Assembly (NCBI GenBank): GCA_020848435.1
Contig: JADLAC010000030.1
Location: 1-64,000, forward strand
Length of the DNA: 64,000 nt
Reading direction: 5' to 3'
From: Burkholderiales bacterium
GTDB taxonomy: Bacteria; Pseudomonadota; Gammaproteobacteria; Burkholderiales; WYBJ01
The notes beneath the pieces are model-generated. The model was not told where the DNA came from. It saw only the letters and a program-made list of their open reading frames with translations, and made no database searches. Each line of letters opens with the position of its first letter. Positions within the stretch are counted from its first letter, which is position 1. This document shows positions 15,443 to 25,132 of this stretch, piece after piece. Position numbers and translations under genes: made by a program.

Positions 15443-17806
15443 CTAACCTGCGAGCCGCAGCACGTTCTTCGCCAGGATGTTGCGCTGGATCTCGTTGCTG
15501 CCTCCGCCGATGGTGGTGAGGCGCGAGGCGTAATAGACTGCGGCAAGGCTCGCTTCCGCCCCGGGCAGCGCGACCGGCCCGGCGGCGCTACCGTAGACGC
15601 CGGCACGGTCGAGGGCGAATTCCGAGATGCGCTGGAACAGCTCCATGCCCCAGATCTTCAGCGCTGATACCTCGGGACCGAGCCCCTGGCCATTGATGAC
15701 GCGATCGGTGTAACGCACGTGCAGCGAGAAGTGATCGAGGAGATCCATGCGCAGTCTCGTCAGCTCGTCCATGAAGCCCTGATCCGCGAACAGACCGAGC
15801 TTGGCCGCGAACAGGGTCAGGCGGTTCAGCGCCATCATCGGCCGGTGCGGGCTGCCGACGCCGAGGCGCTCGAACTCCAGCACCGCCTTAGCGACGGTCC
15901 AGCCTTCGTTGAGATTGCCGACCAGGTTCTCGCGCGGTGCGCGCACGTTGTCGAAGGTGACCTGGCAAAACTCCTCGTTGCCCGCGATGTCGCGGATCGG
16001 CTCGACCGTGATGCCCGGCGTGCTCAGCGCGACGACGATGAAGCTGATGCCGCGCTGCTTCTTCGCCGTGCGGTCGGTGCGGCAGAGCACGTAGATGTGC
16101 GTCGCATCGGTCGCGAGCGAGGTCCAGATCTTTCTGCCGTTGATGACGAAGCCGTCTTCGATCTGCTCGGCATAGGTCGTCACGCTGGCGAGATCGGAGC
16201 CCGCGTTGGGCTCCGAATAGCCTTGGCACCAGATGTGCTCGCACGACAGGATCTTCGGCAAGTAGGTGCGCCGCTGCGCTTCGCTGCCGTACTTGAACAG
16301 CACCGGCCCGAGCTGGCGAACACCCTGATCGGGCGCGCGGCCCACGCCCCAGCGCTCGAGCTCTTCGACGAAGATGAACTGCTTCGCGGCGCAAAGGCCC
16401 ATCCCGCCCCAGGCGCGAGGCCAGCCCGGGGCGATCCAGCCGCGCGCGGCCAGCGCGAGGTTGAACGCGCGCACTTCGTGCCAGCGCACGCGGCGCGGCA
16501 GATAGCGTAGATCTTCCGGGTATTGCGTTTCGACGCAGTCGCGCACCAAGGCGCGGAAGTCCGCGTCCGCCAGCGCGTTCCAGTCCGTCTCCGGGGGCAG
16601 CTCTCGCAACTGCGGAGGGATCGCGGCGCTGCTCTTGCGCGGGCGTTCGGTGCTCTCCTGCGCAAGCGACGTCGAGAAGCGGCGGGCGTGATAGTGAATC
16701 CCGCCCAGCCAGGCGGAAAGCACCAGCATGCGCTTCGCATACAGGCCGATGTCGCAGCCGTCGGTGAATCCCATCGCGCCGTGCATCTGTATGCCTTCGC
16801 GCGCGATCAGCGTGGCGGCTTCGCCGCAACGGCGCTTGGCGCGGCTGGCGAGGCTGGCCCTGTCCGCCGGGGCGAGGTCGGGGCGCTCTGCGGCCGCAGC
16901 CTCGGCGAGCACGGCTCCCGCCAGCTCGATCTGGACATAACAGTCGGCGGCGCGATGCTGCAGGGCCTGGAAGCTGCCGATGGTCTGGCCGAACTGCGTG
17001 CGCGTGCGCAGGTATTCGAGGGTCATGGCGAACGCGGCGCGCGCCGCGCCCAGCAGCTCGGCACTGGCGGCGATGACGGCGGCATCGAACGCCGCGGCCA
17101 GCGCAGCCGCCGCGGTGGCTGCCGAGGCCACCCGCTCGGCCGCGGAGATGTCCACGGCATCGAGCTCGAGGCTCGCGCTGAACGTACCGTCGAGCAAGGG
17201 CTCGGCGACGACACGTAATCCGCGCGCTGTCGCCGGCACCCAGTACAGCTCCAGGCCGGCGCCGGATCGCGCCGAGACCACGAATCCGTCGGCATCGGCG
17301 CCGCCGGCGACGAAGCGTTTGCGGCCCGAGAGTACGAAGCGCTCGCCGTGCCTCTGCGCCATGGTGGCGACTTGGCTTGGTTCGAGGACTTCGCCACGCT
17401 CCTGCCAGGCGAGCGCCACGACGCTTTCCCCCGACATGAGCGCGGCGAGCAGTCGCCGCTGCAGTCCGGGGTTGTCGCCGCGCGCGATCGCGCAGGCGGC
17501 AAGCACCGCGACCGCGGAGAACGGTTCCGGGGCGAGTGCCGACGACAGTTCTTCCGCCACCGCCACCGCCGCGGCGAGCCCCAATCCGGCGCCTTGCAAG
17601 TCTTCCGGCACCATGACCCCGAGCCAGCCGAGCGCGGCCATCTCGCGCCACATCGTCCGCTCGTAGCCCGGATGACGATCGCGCAGGGAGCGCACGCGCC
17701 CCAGGCCGGGTTGGCGCGAGACGAAGTTGCGAACACTGGCGCGCAGGGCGTCGATGGTAGCGCTCTGTTCCGCCCGCGATGGCGCAGCGCTCATGTCGGT
17801 GCTCAT
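15443..17806 (-). CDS. Double-domain acyl-CoA dehydrogenase (two ACAD modules in one chain)
   Basis: A 787-residue protein made of two flavin acyl-CoA dehydrogenase modules. Module 1 (about 1-385) has LGVMVPEDLQGAGLG, RTRTQFGQTIGSFQALQH and GIQMHGAMGFTDG. Module 2 (about 410-787) has RGWIAPGWPRAWGG, CQGYSEPNAGSDLASV, GRKIWTSLA and a C-terminal GGGSNEIQRN. The Glu of the usual EGTSxIQR catalytic motif is Gly in module 2, and module 1 lacks the motif. Such pairs resemble the alpha2beta2 steroid-chain dehydrogenases and FadE34-like fusions of actinobacteria, where FAD sites are unevenly kept. Start is uncertain: 17806, 17794 or 17827. Confidence 0.88.
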   Translation of the reverse strand: MSTDMSAAPSRAEQSATIDALRASVRNFVSRQPGLGRVRSLRDRHPGYERTMWREMAALGWLGVMVPEDLQGAGLGLAAAVAVAEELSSALAPEPFSAVAVLAACAIARGDNPGLQRRLLAALMSGESVVALAWQERGEVLEPSQVATMAQRHGERFVLSGRKRFVAGGADADGFVVSARSGAGLELYWVPATARGLRVVAEPLLDGTFSASLELDAVDISAAERVASAATAAAALAAAFDAAVIAASAELLGAARAAFAMTLEYLRTRTQFGQTIGSFQALQHRAADCYVQIELAGAVLAEAAAAERPDLAPADRASLASRAKRRCGEAATLIAREGIQMHGAMGFTDGCDIGLYAKRMLVLSAWLGGIHYHARRFSTSLAQESTERPRKSSAAIPPQLRELPPETDWNALADADFRALVRDCVETQYPEDLRYLPRRVRWHEVRAFNLALAARGWIAPGWPRAWGGMGLCAAKQFIFVEELERWGVGRAPDQGVRQLGPVLFKYGSEAQRRTYLPKILSCEHIWCQGYSEPNAGSDLASVTTYAEQIEDGFVINGRKIWTSLATDATHIYVLCRTDRTAKKQRGISFIVVALSTPGITVEPIRDIAGNEEFCQVTFDNVRAPRENLVGNLNEGWTVAKAVLEFERLGVGSPHRPMMALNRLTLFAAKLGLFADQGFMDELTRLRMDLLDHFSLHVRYTDRVINGQGLGPEVSALKIWGMELFQRISEFALDRAGVYGSAAGPVALPGAEASLAAVYYASRLTTIGGGSNEIQRNILAKNVLRLAG

Positions 17807-18048
17807 CAGTCTATGCCGTCGCATCACGGAGAAGGCTGCACGCCGTCACGCCGCCAGCGCTTGGCGCAATACGCGGATGTCGTTCCCGCCGCGCCATGGC
17901 TTCGCGCCGGCTCGGCTCGCGGCGGAACCCGAGATGCGTGTGCATGTCGGCGTGGCGCTTCGGGAAGCTTACGCCAATGGTGTGCGGACAACAACGGCGG
18001 CCATGACATGCGACTGATCGCGCAGTCCGGTTTACTGCCGGAGCCGTG

Positions 18049-19461
18049 CTACAAACGTCCCGTGACGCGGCAACGGCCGAGCATGGCGGCGAGCGGTGTG
18101 ATCGTCGCCGCATCCACTCCCCGATGGACTTCCGCGAGCAGCGACTCGGCCGCCGCGCGGCCGATCGCCGCTTCGGCCAGCGACAAGAATTTGCGCGCGA
18201 TCTCGTCAGCGCTCATCGGGTTTTCCGGCGCACCCTTCGGATGGTCGACCCGCTTTGTGATCCGCTGGCCGCTCTTGGTGACGACGCTGACCTTGCCGGC
18301 GTAGAGCCTGGGATAGACGGCCTCCATGTCGGGATCGACTTCCACGCGAACGCGAGCCGCGAGATCGCATGCATCCGCATCCCTGATGCGCTGCTCGGTG
18401 AATTGCTCGACGTAGGCTTGGCCGTCGAGCATCGCGACGGCGATGTTGTAGCGCTGGCTCATCTGCGCGTTCAGGACCGTCGAAGGCTGATAGACGAAGC
18501 CGCATTGCGTCTCGACGCTACGGCTCACCCCCGCCACGACGTGATCGATGTCGTGCGGGTGCAGCCGCTGTTCGGCCATGATCGCCAGCGCCGCATCGAT
18601 CGCCGCATGGTTGCTCCCGCAGCATGCATGGGGCTTGAAGATGACGCCGTCGGTGCGCCATTCATCTCCCAGTCCCGCCGTGATCTCGGCGATCCGCACG
18701 TCATCGGAGGTGGCGGCAAGAAAACCCCCGTCGGGCGCCTCTAGAATGAAGCGCGGGCCGTGAAAGCCGCGCGCCGCGAGCAGCGCCGCCATGATGCCGC
18801 TTTGCGCCGCCCGCCCGGCGTGCAGGCGCTTGCTCATCGCGCCGTCGGCACTGAACGCAAACAGCCCGGACGATTGCGTTCCGGCGAGCCCGAGGGCGCT
18901 GGCGGTCGTCTGCGCGTCGAGGCCCAGGATGACACTCGCCGCGGCGGCCGCGCCGAATGTGCCGCAGGTGCCGGTCAGATGCCAGCCGCGCATGCGCGAA
19001 GACACCGGGCCATTGGCGAGGCTCACCCGTATCATCGTCTCGTAGCCGGCCGCGATCGCGCTGAGCAGTTTCTCGCCGCCGATCCCCTCGCGCTCGCCCA
19101 GCGCAAACGCGGCGGGGATGACGGCTGCGCCCGGATGGATCTTGCCGCCGCCGTTGTGGTCGTCGACTTCGAAGCTGTGCAGCGCGGTTCCTGCCGCCAG
19201 TGCCGCGTTCATCGCGGAGACCTTGCGCCCGTCGCCGGCCGCAATGGAGGATTCCGGGGGGCCGCCTTGATCGAGCGCGAAGCCGTGGACGATCCGCGCC
19301 CACGGCGTCAGCAGCCCGAACACCGTGCAGCCGATGGCGTCGACGAAGGCGTTAGCGACGAGGGCGCGCGTTCGGTCCGGGATCCGTTCGGCGCTGATCC
19401 CGGAGATGAATGTCGCCAGAGTGGACGTAACGCCTTGGGGCATGGCAGCAGCCACCGGCAT
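18049..19461 (-). CDS. MmgE/PrpD-family protein (first copy)
   Basis: A 470-residue member of the MmgE/PrpD fold, which includes 2-methylcitrate dehydratase, cis-aconitate decarboxylase and iminodisuccinate epimerase. Marks are HSFEVDDHNGGGKIHPGAAV, GWHLTGTCGTFGAAAAA, GTQSSGLFAF, KRLHAGRAAQSG and KPHACCGSNHAAID with the conserved His and Cys pair. The ATG at 19461 follows GAGG closely. No prpB or prpC lies nearby, so a methylcitrate role is unlikely; action on the polycarboxylate or cyclic substrate of this operon is more probable. A gap of about 240 bases separates it from the dehydrogenase gene downstream. Confidence 0.85.
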   Translation of the reverse strand: MPVAAAMPQGVTSTLATFISGISAERIPDRTRALVANAFVDAIGCTVFGLLTPWARIVHGFALDQGGPPESSIAAGDGRKVSAMNAALAAGTALHSFEVDDHNGGGKIHPGAAVIPAAFALGEREGIGGEKLLSAIAAGYETMIRVSLANGPVSSRMRGWHLTGTCGTFGAAAAASVILGLDAQTTASALGLAGTQSSGLFAFSADGAMSKRLHAGRAAQSGIMAALLAARGFHGPRFILEAPDGGFLAATSDDVRIAEITAGLGDEWRTDGVIFKPHACCGSNHAAIDAALAIMAEQRLHPHDIDHVVAGVSRSVETQCGFVYQPSTVLNAQMSQRYNIAVAMLDGQAYVEQFTEQRIRDADACDLAARVRVEVDPDMEAVYPRLYAGKVSVVTKSGQRITKRVDHPKGAPENPMSADEIARKFLSLAEAAIGRAAAESLLAEVHRGVDAATITPLAAMLGRCRVTGRL

Positions 19462-19486
19462 CGCCTCGGATCGACTATCGGTCGGG

Positions 19487-21031
19487 TCACCAGGGCGAGA
19501 GCGCGGCGGCTTGCGCGCCCGCGATGCGCCCGAAAGCGAGCGCCTCCGGTATGTTGGATGCGCTCTCGTATAGGGGGAAGAAGAACGAGCCGAGCTCGCC
19601 GGCGGCATAGAGCCTGGCAATAGGCTGCTCGGCGTTGTCCAGCACCTGGGCGCGCGCGTTGCGCTTGGGGCCGCCTTGGGTGTTGATGATCGGCTGGCAC
19701 AGCTCGGTCGCGTAGAAAGGCGGCGTGCACAGCGGTGCCAGCCAATCCTTCAGCCGTCCGAAGTCCGAGTCCTCGCCGCTCGCGCAATGTGCGTTGTAGC
19801 GCTCGACCGTTGCCTCGAGCGCATCCGCGTCTACGCCGATCTTCGCCGCGAGCGCCCTGACGGAGTCGGCCTTCAGTATCCAACCCCTTTCCACCTCGGC
19901 ACTGTTGTCGGCGCTCCATTCATGCAGCCGGTGCACGAACCACCATCCCATGTGGACGCCGACGATCGGGCGTTTCTTCCGCTGCGTCTCGTCGAACACC
20001 ATGTAGAGCGGTATGTTGGGATACTCGGCACGATCGTGATCGAACTGCTGGACCTTGAACAGGTCCTTGCGATGGCTCAGCAGCACGGCTTCGTTCATGA
20101 AGCGCCTGCCGTACTTGTTGACGTATATGGCCTGGCTGCCGCGCGGCAACTGCCGCTCCAAGCGCACGCCGACGCCGAGCTCCGCGCTGGGCGCTTTCGG
20201 GGCGAAGGTGCCGAGCTCGCAGCCGCTCATATGCCACAACTTCGCGCCTGCCTCCGCCGCCATGACGATGCCGTCGCCCGTGTTGTACGGCGTGCCGAAC
20301 GGGTAGACGGGCAGTTGCGCGAAGTACGGCAGGTAGTTGACGAGCATCTCGCGGTTGGCCTGGAAGCCGCCGCAAGCCAGCACCACGCCGCGCCGCGCTC
20401 TTACGCATATCCGCGTGCCGTCCGCGCGCTCGGCTCGCACGCCGAGGATTTCCTTGGTGATCGGGTCCTGGATCAATTGCTTTGCCGGCGTATCGAGCAA
20501 GACCCTGATGCCGCGCTTCCTGGCCTGGCTTTCGAGGAAGGCGAACAACTGATCGCCGTGTGCCGCGTAGGCACGCCCCGTCTTCTCCTGCTCGGCTTTC
20601 TGCTCCGGGGTGCGCGCAATGCTGACCCACTGGTGGAAGTAGCGCGCGCCCGGAAGCGCCGGAAACTCTGGCTCCTGCGGAAACGACTCGAGCTCGGCAC
20701 CCCATTCCTCCAGCCGCCGCGGCAGCTCGAAGACGGCTTCGGCGAGCGCGCGGATGCAATCATCGTCCACGGTGCCCTGGGTCAGCGCACGGTAATACTC
20801 GATCGCCCCGGGCAGCTCCGAAGGGATGTTCATGCCGCCCCGGGAGCAGCCGGTGTTGCCGCCTCCCCACGGGGCTTTCTCTAGCACGAGCACTTCGGCG
20901 CCCGCGTCGTGCGCGACAATCGCCGCGCAAACGCCGGCGCCGCCATAGCCGACGATGACCACGTCCGCCTCCCGATCCCACGCTTGCGGGAGCCACGGCT
21001 TCGATTTCGCACTGAAACTATGTTCGTCCAT
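19487..21031 (-). CDS. FAD-dependent oxidoreductase of the fumarate reductase/KstD/tricarballylate dehydrogenase type
   Basis: A 514-residue FAD_binding_2 protein. The dinucleotide loop VGYGGAGVCAAIVAH (GxGxxG at 28-33), LEKAPWGGGNTGCSRGGMN, GVVLACGGFQANREM, the substrate-cap region with YVNKYGRRFMNEA, and a C-terminal LYAAGELGSFFFP nucleotide-sealing segment are clear. There is no haem-binding CxxCH part or signal, so it is a soluble flavoprotein. Relatives dehydrogenate or reduce dicarboxylates and ring ketones. It starts five bases after the hyuB stop and ends about 25 bases before MmgE/PrpD copy 1, so it belongs to the operon. Confidence 0.88.
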   Translation of the reverse strand: MDEHSFSAKSKPWLPQAWDREADVVIVGYGGAGVCAAIVAHDAGAEVLVLEKAPWGGGNTGCSRGGMNIPSELPGAIEYYRALTQGTVDDDCIRALAEAVFELPRRLEEWGAELESFPQEPEFPALPGARYFHQWVSIARTPEQKAEQEKTGRAYAAHGDQLFAFLESQARKRGIRVLLDTPAKQLIQDPITKEILGVRAERADGTRICVRARRGVVLACGGFQANREMLVNYLPYFAQLPVYPFGTPYNTGDGIVMAAEAGAKLWHMSGCELGTFAPKAPSAELGVGVRLERQLPRGSQAIYVNKYGRRFMNEAVLLSHRKDLFKVQQFDHDRAEYPNIPLYMVFDETQRKKRPIVGVHMGWWFVHRLHEWSADNSAEVERGWILKADSVRALAAKIGVDADALEATVERYNAHCASGEDSDFGRLKDWLAPLCTPPFYATELCQPIINTQGGPKRNARAQVLDNAEQPIARLYAAGELGSFFFPLYESASNIPEALAFGRIAGAQAAALSPW

Positions 21032-21036
21032 GATCT

Positions 21037-23094
21037 TCACGATTGCATCGCCGCGGCGGAAACTCGGGCGGCCGCGCGGCGCCCGGGGAGCAGTCGCAAT
21101 TCGACCGCATCGCCTTCCCCCGCCCCGAGGATCGCGCGGCCCTTGGGACCGATCGGAACACAGCCGTCCGCAACGGCGGCGCAAAGCGCGATCCAGGCGC
21201 GCAGCGGGGCACCGCGTGGGGATACCAGCTCGACGTGCGCACCGTCCTTCGCGCCGAGGCGTTCGATCGTCGAGGCGGCGAGCGAACATACCCGCCGGCC
21301 CTCGGCAAATTCGTCTTGCGCCGCGCCGAGGATTGCCAGCGTGCGCCTTGCCGCGCGCAGTCGATCGCGCCGCGCGGCGGTAGCGCGTTCATCGATGCGA
21401 TGGCCGCCGCCGAAGACGATGCCGTAGTGTGCCTCGGCGTGCGCGGGAGTCACGTAGCCTTCCGCGAGATCGCGCGCGACCATGCTCGTGGCGCGCCCGA
21501 GCGGATCGCCATAGCCACCGCCGCCGGCGGACTCCATGACCACGGCATCACCGCGGTGCAATGGAAAGCCGGACACCTTGCCTGGAATGTCGGAAGGCTC
21601 GATTTCGATGCCGTTGCGCTCCACGACGAAGCGGTTCGGCTCGCCCGCATGGCCACCGCAAACGCCGAAGGGCTGCAGGATGCAGCGATCCGAAAGCTCG
21701 GAGAAGGTACCCTCCCGGCCGAGCAAGCGCACGACGCGCCGCAGCCCGAGACCGCCGCGCTGGCCGCCTGCGCCTCCGGAATCGCTGCGCAGAGCGCACG
21801 ACTCGACGAGCAGCGCGTGCTCGTGTTCGACGACCTCCGCGGGCTGGATGGAGCTGAAGTCGCCTTCATCCCATGCGCGCATCGCATCGGCGCCGTCGTG
21901 CTCGAGGAATCCGCCCGTGCCGCCGGCCGGATACTCGTAAAAAATCGACGAGCGTCCGCGCGTACCCTCGGTGCCGATGTAGGTGTGATTGGACGCGCCT
22001 TTGTGATCTCCGGCCACATACGTGGGCACGGCGGCAGACAGCGCCCCGATCACCAGCGACTCGATGCGTCGGCGCATCTCGGAAAAGCCCCCCACGGCCG
22101 CCGGAAAGCGCGCGTTGGTGACCGTGCCCTCGGGTGCCTTGACCGTCACCGGTTTGAACGCGCCTTCGTTGATGTGGCCTTGCGGATCGAGCAACGCCTT
22201 GAGCGCGACGAAAGCGCCGGTGGCCGTCACCGCCAGGCTGCAATTGACCGGACCACGGACTTGCGCCGAGGAGCCGGCGAAATCGACGAGCAGCTCGTCT
22301 GCCTGCACGGTGACGGCGACGCATATCAACACCGGACGGGTGCCGACGTTATCGCTGTCGAGATAATCCTCGTAATAATAAGTGCCGGGGATGATTCTCG
22401 ATATGGCGGCGCGCATGCGTTGCTCCGCGCGCGCGATGAGCGTGCGCATCGCACGGCGTACGGTCGTCGCGCCGAAGCGCTGCATCAGCTCCGTGAGGCG
22501 AACCTGCGCCGTGTGGCAGCAGGCGAGCATCGCGTGGAAGTCGCCTTCGCGATCCTCGCGGCCGCGCACGTTCGCGAACAGCAGGTCTTGAATCCCGGGC
22601 ACGGGCTCGCCCTTGCGATAGACCTTGATGAAGGGAATTCGTACGCCTTCCTGGAAGATTTCGGTGGCGCGGCCCGAAATGCTTCCCGGGTACATGCCGC
22701 CGATGTCGCCCCAGTGCGCCCGCGTCGCCACGAACGCGGTCAGCTCGCCGTCGCAGTGGAACGGCACGATCATCGCGACGTCGTTCAGGTGCGTGCCCGA
22801 GGTGTAGGGATCGTTGACCAGTATGACATCGCCGGGGTCGAGCACGCCGGCAAAGAACTCGCGCGCCTGGCGCACCTGCGAGGGCAGCGGCATGATGTGC
22901 GCGGGGCTGCTTTCCGATTGGCCCAGCAACTGCGCGTCGGCGTCGAGCAGCGCGCAGGAAAAATCGAGGCCCTCGTAGATGATCGAGGAATGCGCCGTCT
23001 TGATCATCGTGGCGCGCATTTCGCGCACCGTGGCGATGATGAACTGCTGGATCACTTCCAGGGTGATGAGGTCGATGGTGTCGGTCGTTGCCAT
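21037..23094 (-). CDS. hyuB: Hydantoinase/oxoprolinase-family subunit B (second copy)
   Basis: A 685-residue B subunit. TLEVIQQFIIATVREM opens the fold; LVNDPYTSGTHLNDVAM, ATRAHWGDIGGMYPGS, DNVGTRPVLI, GALSAAVP and a GGGGYGDPLGRA motif near residue 530 follow. A tail of about 130 residues after that motif is absent from the other HyuB of the window. It lies seven bases after hyuA and five bases before the FAD oxidoreductase. With HyuA it should form an ATP-driven ring-opening enzyme in the cytoplasm. Confidence 0.92.
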   Translation of the reverse strand: MATTDTIDLITLEVIQQFIIATVREMRATMIKTAHSSIIYEGLDFSCALLDADAQLLGQSESSPAHIMPLPSQVRQAREFFAGVLDPGDVILVNDPYTSGTHLNDVAMIVPFHCDGELTAFVATRAHWGDIGGMYPGSISGRATEIFQEGVRIPFIKVYRKGEPVPGIQDLLFANVRGREDREGDFHAMLACCHTAQVRLTELMQRFGATTVRRAMRTLIARAEQRMRAAISRIIPGTYYYEDYLDSDNVGTRPVLICVAVTVQADELLVDFAGSSAQVRGPVNCSLAVTATGAFVALKALLDPQGHINEGAFKPVTVKAPEGTVTNARFPAAVGGFSEMRRRIESLVIGALSAAVPTYVAGDHKGASNHTYIGTEGTRGRSSIFYEYPAGGTGGFLEHDGADAMRAWDEGDFSSIQPAEVVEHEHALLVESCALRSDSGGAGGQRGGLGLRRVVRLLGREGTFSELSDRCILQPFGVCGGHAGEPNRFVVERNGIEIEPSDIPGKVSGFPLHRGDAVVMESAGGGGYGDPLGRATSMVARDLAEGYVTPAHAEAHYGIVFGGGHRIDERATAARRDRLRAARRTLAILGAAQDEFAEGRRVCSLAASTIERLGAKDGAHVELVSPRGAPLRAWIALCAAVADGCVPIGPKGRAILGAGEGDAVELRLLPGRRAAARVSAAAMQS

Positions 23095-23101
23095 GAGGCC
23101 G

Positions 23102-25132
23102 TCAGCTTTCCACGCGCAAGTTTCCCCAGCGGTCGACGCTCGCGCTCCAGCCCTGCGGCACGACGGTGGTGCTGCCGAATTCTTCGATGATCGCGGGGCC
23201 GCGTAGCGTCGCTTCGGCGCCGAGCCGGTCGCGGTCGTAGATCGGACAATCGCGCTGCCAAGCGCCGTCGAGATAGACAGGACGGCACTCCTTCAATGCC
23301 TCGACCACCGGCGCGCTCTGCCGCGGCGCCGGCGCGAGCGCATGGCGCTGCACCACGCCGATCGCGGCCGTGCGCAGCACGACGAGCTCGATGCGATGGC
23401 CGGGGCGGCGAAAGCCGTAGCGCTGCACATACAGTTGCTCGAAAGCCTGCGCCAGCCGGTCGACGTCCAGGTAATCCGGCTGCGCCGGTACCGGCAATGC
23501 AAACGCCTGCCCCTGGTAGCGCATGTCGATCGCCAGGTCGAATCGTATCGATGCGTCCTGGAAGCCGTCCGCCTCGAGCAGCGCCCGGCCTTGCTGCGCG
23601 AGCTCGGCGAACGCGTCCCGGATGCGCGCTGGGTCCGCGGTCGCGAGATCCGCCAAGAAAGTGCGCACCAGATCGTAACGGAAATCCGAGCCGATCAGCC
23701 CGATGGCCGAGAGGTTGCCGGGGTGGCGCGGCACCAGGATACGCGACATGCCCATCGCGCGTGCAATCTCGGCTGCGTGCAACGGACCCGCACCGCCGAA
23801 CGGCAGCAGTGTGTACTCCCTCGGATCGTGACCGCGCTGGATCGAGATTTCACGCAGCGCGCCGACCATGTTGGTCACGACGAGCTGGATCACGCCCTCG
23901 GCGAGTCGGTCTACGTTGGCATACTTCGCGCTCGCCGCCAGGCGCTCGAGCGCACGCGATGCGAGCGCACGGTCCAAATGCAGCGCGCCGCCGATCAGGC
24001 TGCGGGGCCCGAGCCGGCCGAGGTGCAAGTTCGCGTCCGTGACCGTGACCATCTCACCGCCGCGCGCGTAACACGCCGGACCCGGAACGGCGCCCGCGCT
24101 TTGCGGGCCGACGCGCAACGAGCCATCCACGTCCATCCATGCGATGCTGCCGCCGCCGGCGCCGACGGTATTGATATCGAGCTGCGGCAGCTTGAGCGGC
24201 AGGCCCGCGATCATGCTGTCCTGGATGAGATCGGGCTTCAGCTCGCGGACGAGCGAGACGTCGGTGCTCGTCCCGCCCATGTCGCAGGTGAGGATGTTGC
24301 GCACGCCCGCGGCCTCCGCTACCAGCGCGGCGCCGCGCACGCCGCCCGCCGGCCCCGACAGAATCGTGCGTACCGGAAATGCCGCGGCGGTGACGGCGTT
24401 CATGATGCCGCCGTTCGAGCCCATGACGTAGAGGTCCTTGCCCCCGCACGCTGCCACGTGGCCGGCAAGCCGCTTCAGGTAACCCGACATCTTCGGCAGC
24501 GTATAGCTGTTGATGACGCTGGTGCACAACCGCTCGAATTCGCGGAACTCGGCGACGACCTCCGAGGAGACGACCACGGGGCAGTCTCCTAGGTGCCGGC
24601 CGACGATCTCCCGCACGCGCTGCTCGTGGCTGCCATTCGCATAGGCGTGAAGCAGGCAAACCGCGACGACCTCGGGCTCGAGCGCGCGTAGCTCGGCGCC
24701 GAGCGCGGTGAGCTGCGCCTCGTCGAGCGCACGCAGTACGCTACCGTCCGCCATGAGGCGCTCGTCCACTTCGAAACGGCGCGAGCGCGGCACGAGTGGA
24801 TCGGGCTTTACGAACTTGGTGTTGAACAGCCCGGGCGAGGCTCTGCGGGTGCTGCCGATCTCCAGCGTGTCGCGGAATCCGCGCGTCGTCAGCAGGGCGA
24901 CCTTGGCGCCCTTGCGCTCGAGCAGCGCGTTGGTCGCCACCGTCGTGCCGTGCACGACCCGACCGGGCGCAGCCGGCAGTGCGCCGAGCAACTCCCTAAT
25001 CGCCGCGGCAGGATCGGCGGGGGTGGACGGCACTTTCGCGACCCGGATGGCCCCGCTCTCGGGGTCGATCGAGGCGAGATCCGTGAACGTGCCACCGGTG
25101 TCGATGCCGATGGCGGCGCGCCGCTCGGACAT
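23102..25132 (-). CDS. hyuA: Hydantoinase/oxoprolinase-family subunit A (second copy)
   Basis: A 676-residue A subunit with phosphate loops DTGGTFTD (11-18) and DMGGTSTD (284-291), HGTTVATN (61-68) and a GAGGGSIAWMD glycine loop. The ATG at 25132 follows the stop of the MmgE/PrpD gene directly (TGAATG), pointing to translational coupling. It differs clearly from the 3045-5129 HyuA (different insert lengths and C-terminus), so the two pairs are not a recent duplication and probably act on different substrates. Confidence 0.92.
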   Translation of the reverse strand: MSERRAAIGIDTGGTFTDLASIDPESGAIRVAKVPSTPADPAAAIRELLGALPAAPGRVVHGTTVATNALLERKGAKVALLTTRGFRDTLEIGSTRRASPGLFNTKFVKPDPLVPRSRRFEVDERLMADGSVLRALDEAQLTALGAELRALEPEVVAVCLLHAYANGSHEQRVREIVGRHLGDCPVVVSSEVVAEFREFERLCTSVINSYTLPKMSGYLKRLAGHVAACGGKDLYVMGSNGGIMNAVTAAAFPVRTILSGPAGGVRGAALVAEAAGVRNILTCDMGGTSTDVSLVRELKPDLIQDSMIAGLPLKLPQLDINTVGAGGGSIAWMDVDGSLRVGPQSAGAVPGPACYARGGEMVTVTDANLHLGRLGPRSLIGGALHLDRALASRALERLAASAKYANVDRLAEGVIQLVVTNMVGALREISIQRGHDPREYTLLPFGGAGPLHAAEIARAMGMSRILVPRHPGNLSAIGLIGSDFRYDLVRTFLADLATADPARIRDAFAELAQQGRALLEADGFQDASIRFDLAIDMRYQGQAFALPVPAQPDYLDVDRLAQAFEQLYVQRYGFRRPGHRIELVVLRTAAIGVVQRHALAPAPRQSAPVVEALKECRPVYLDGAWQRDCPIYDRDRLGAEATLRGPAIIEEFGSTTVVPQGWSASVDRWGNLRVES

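Noticed and set aside
18049..19461. MmgE/PrpD called as 2-methylcitrate dehydratase
   Set aside because: No prpB, prpC or acnD lies nearby, and the neighbours are hydantoinase and flavoenzyme genes, so only the family name is supported.
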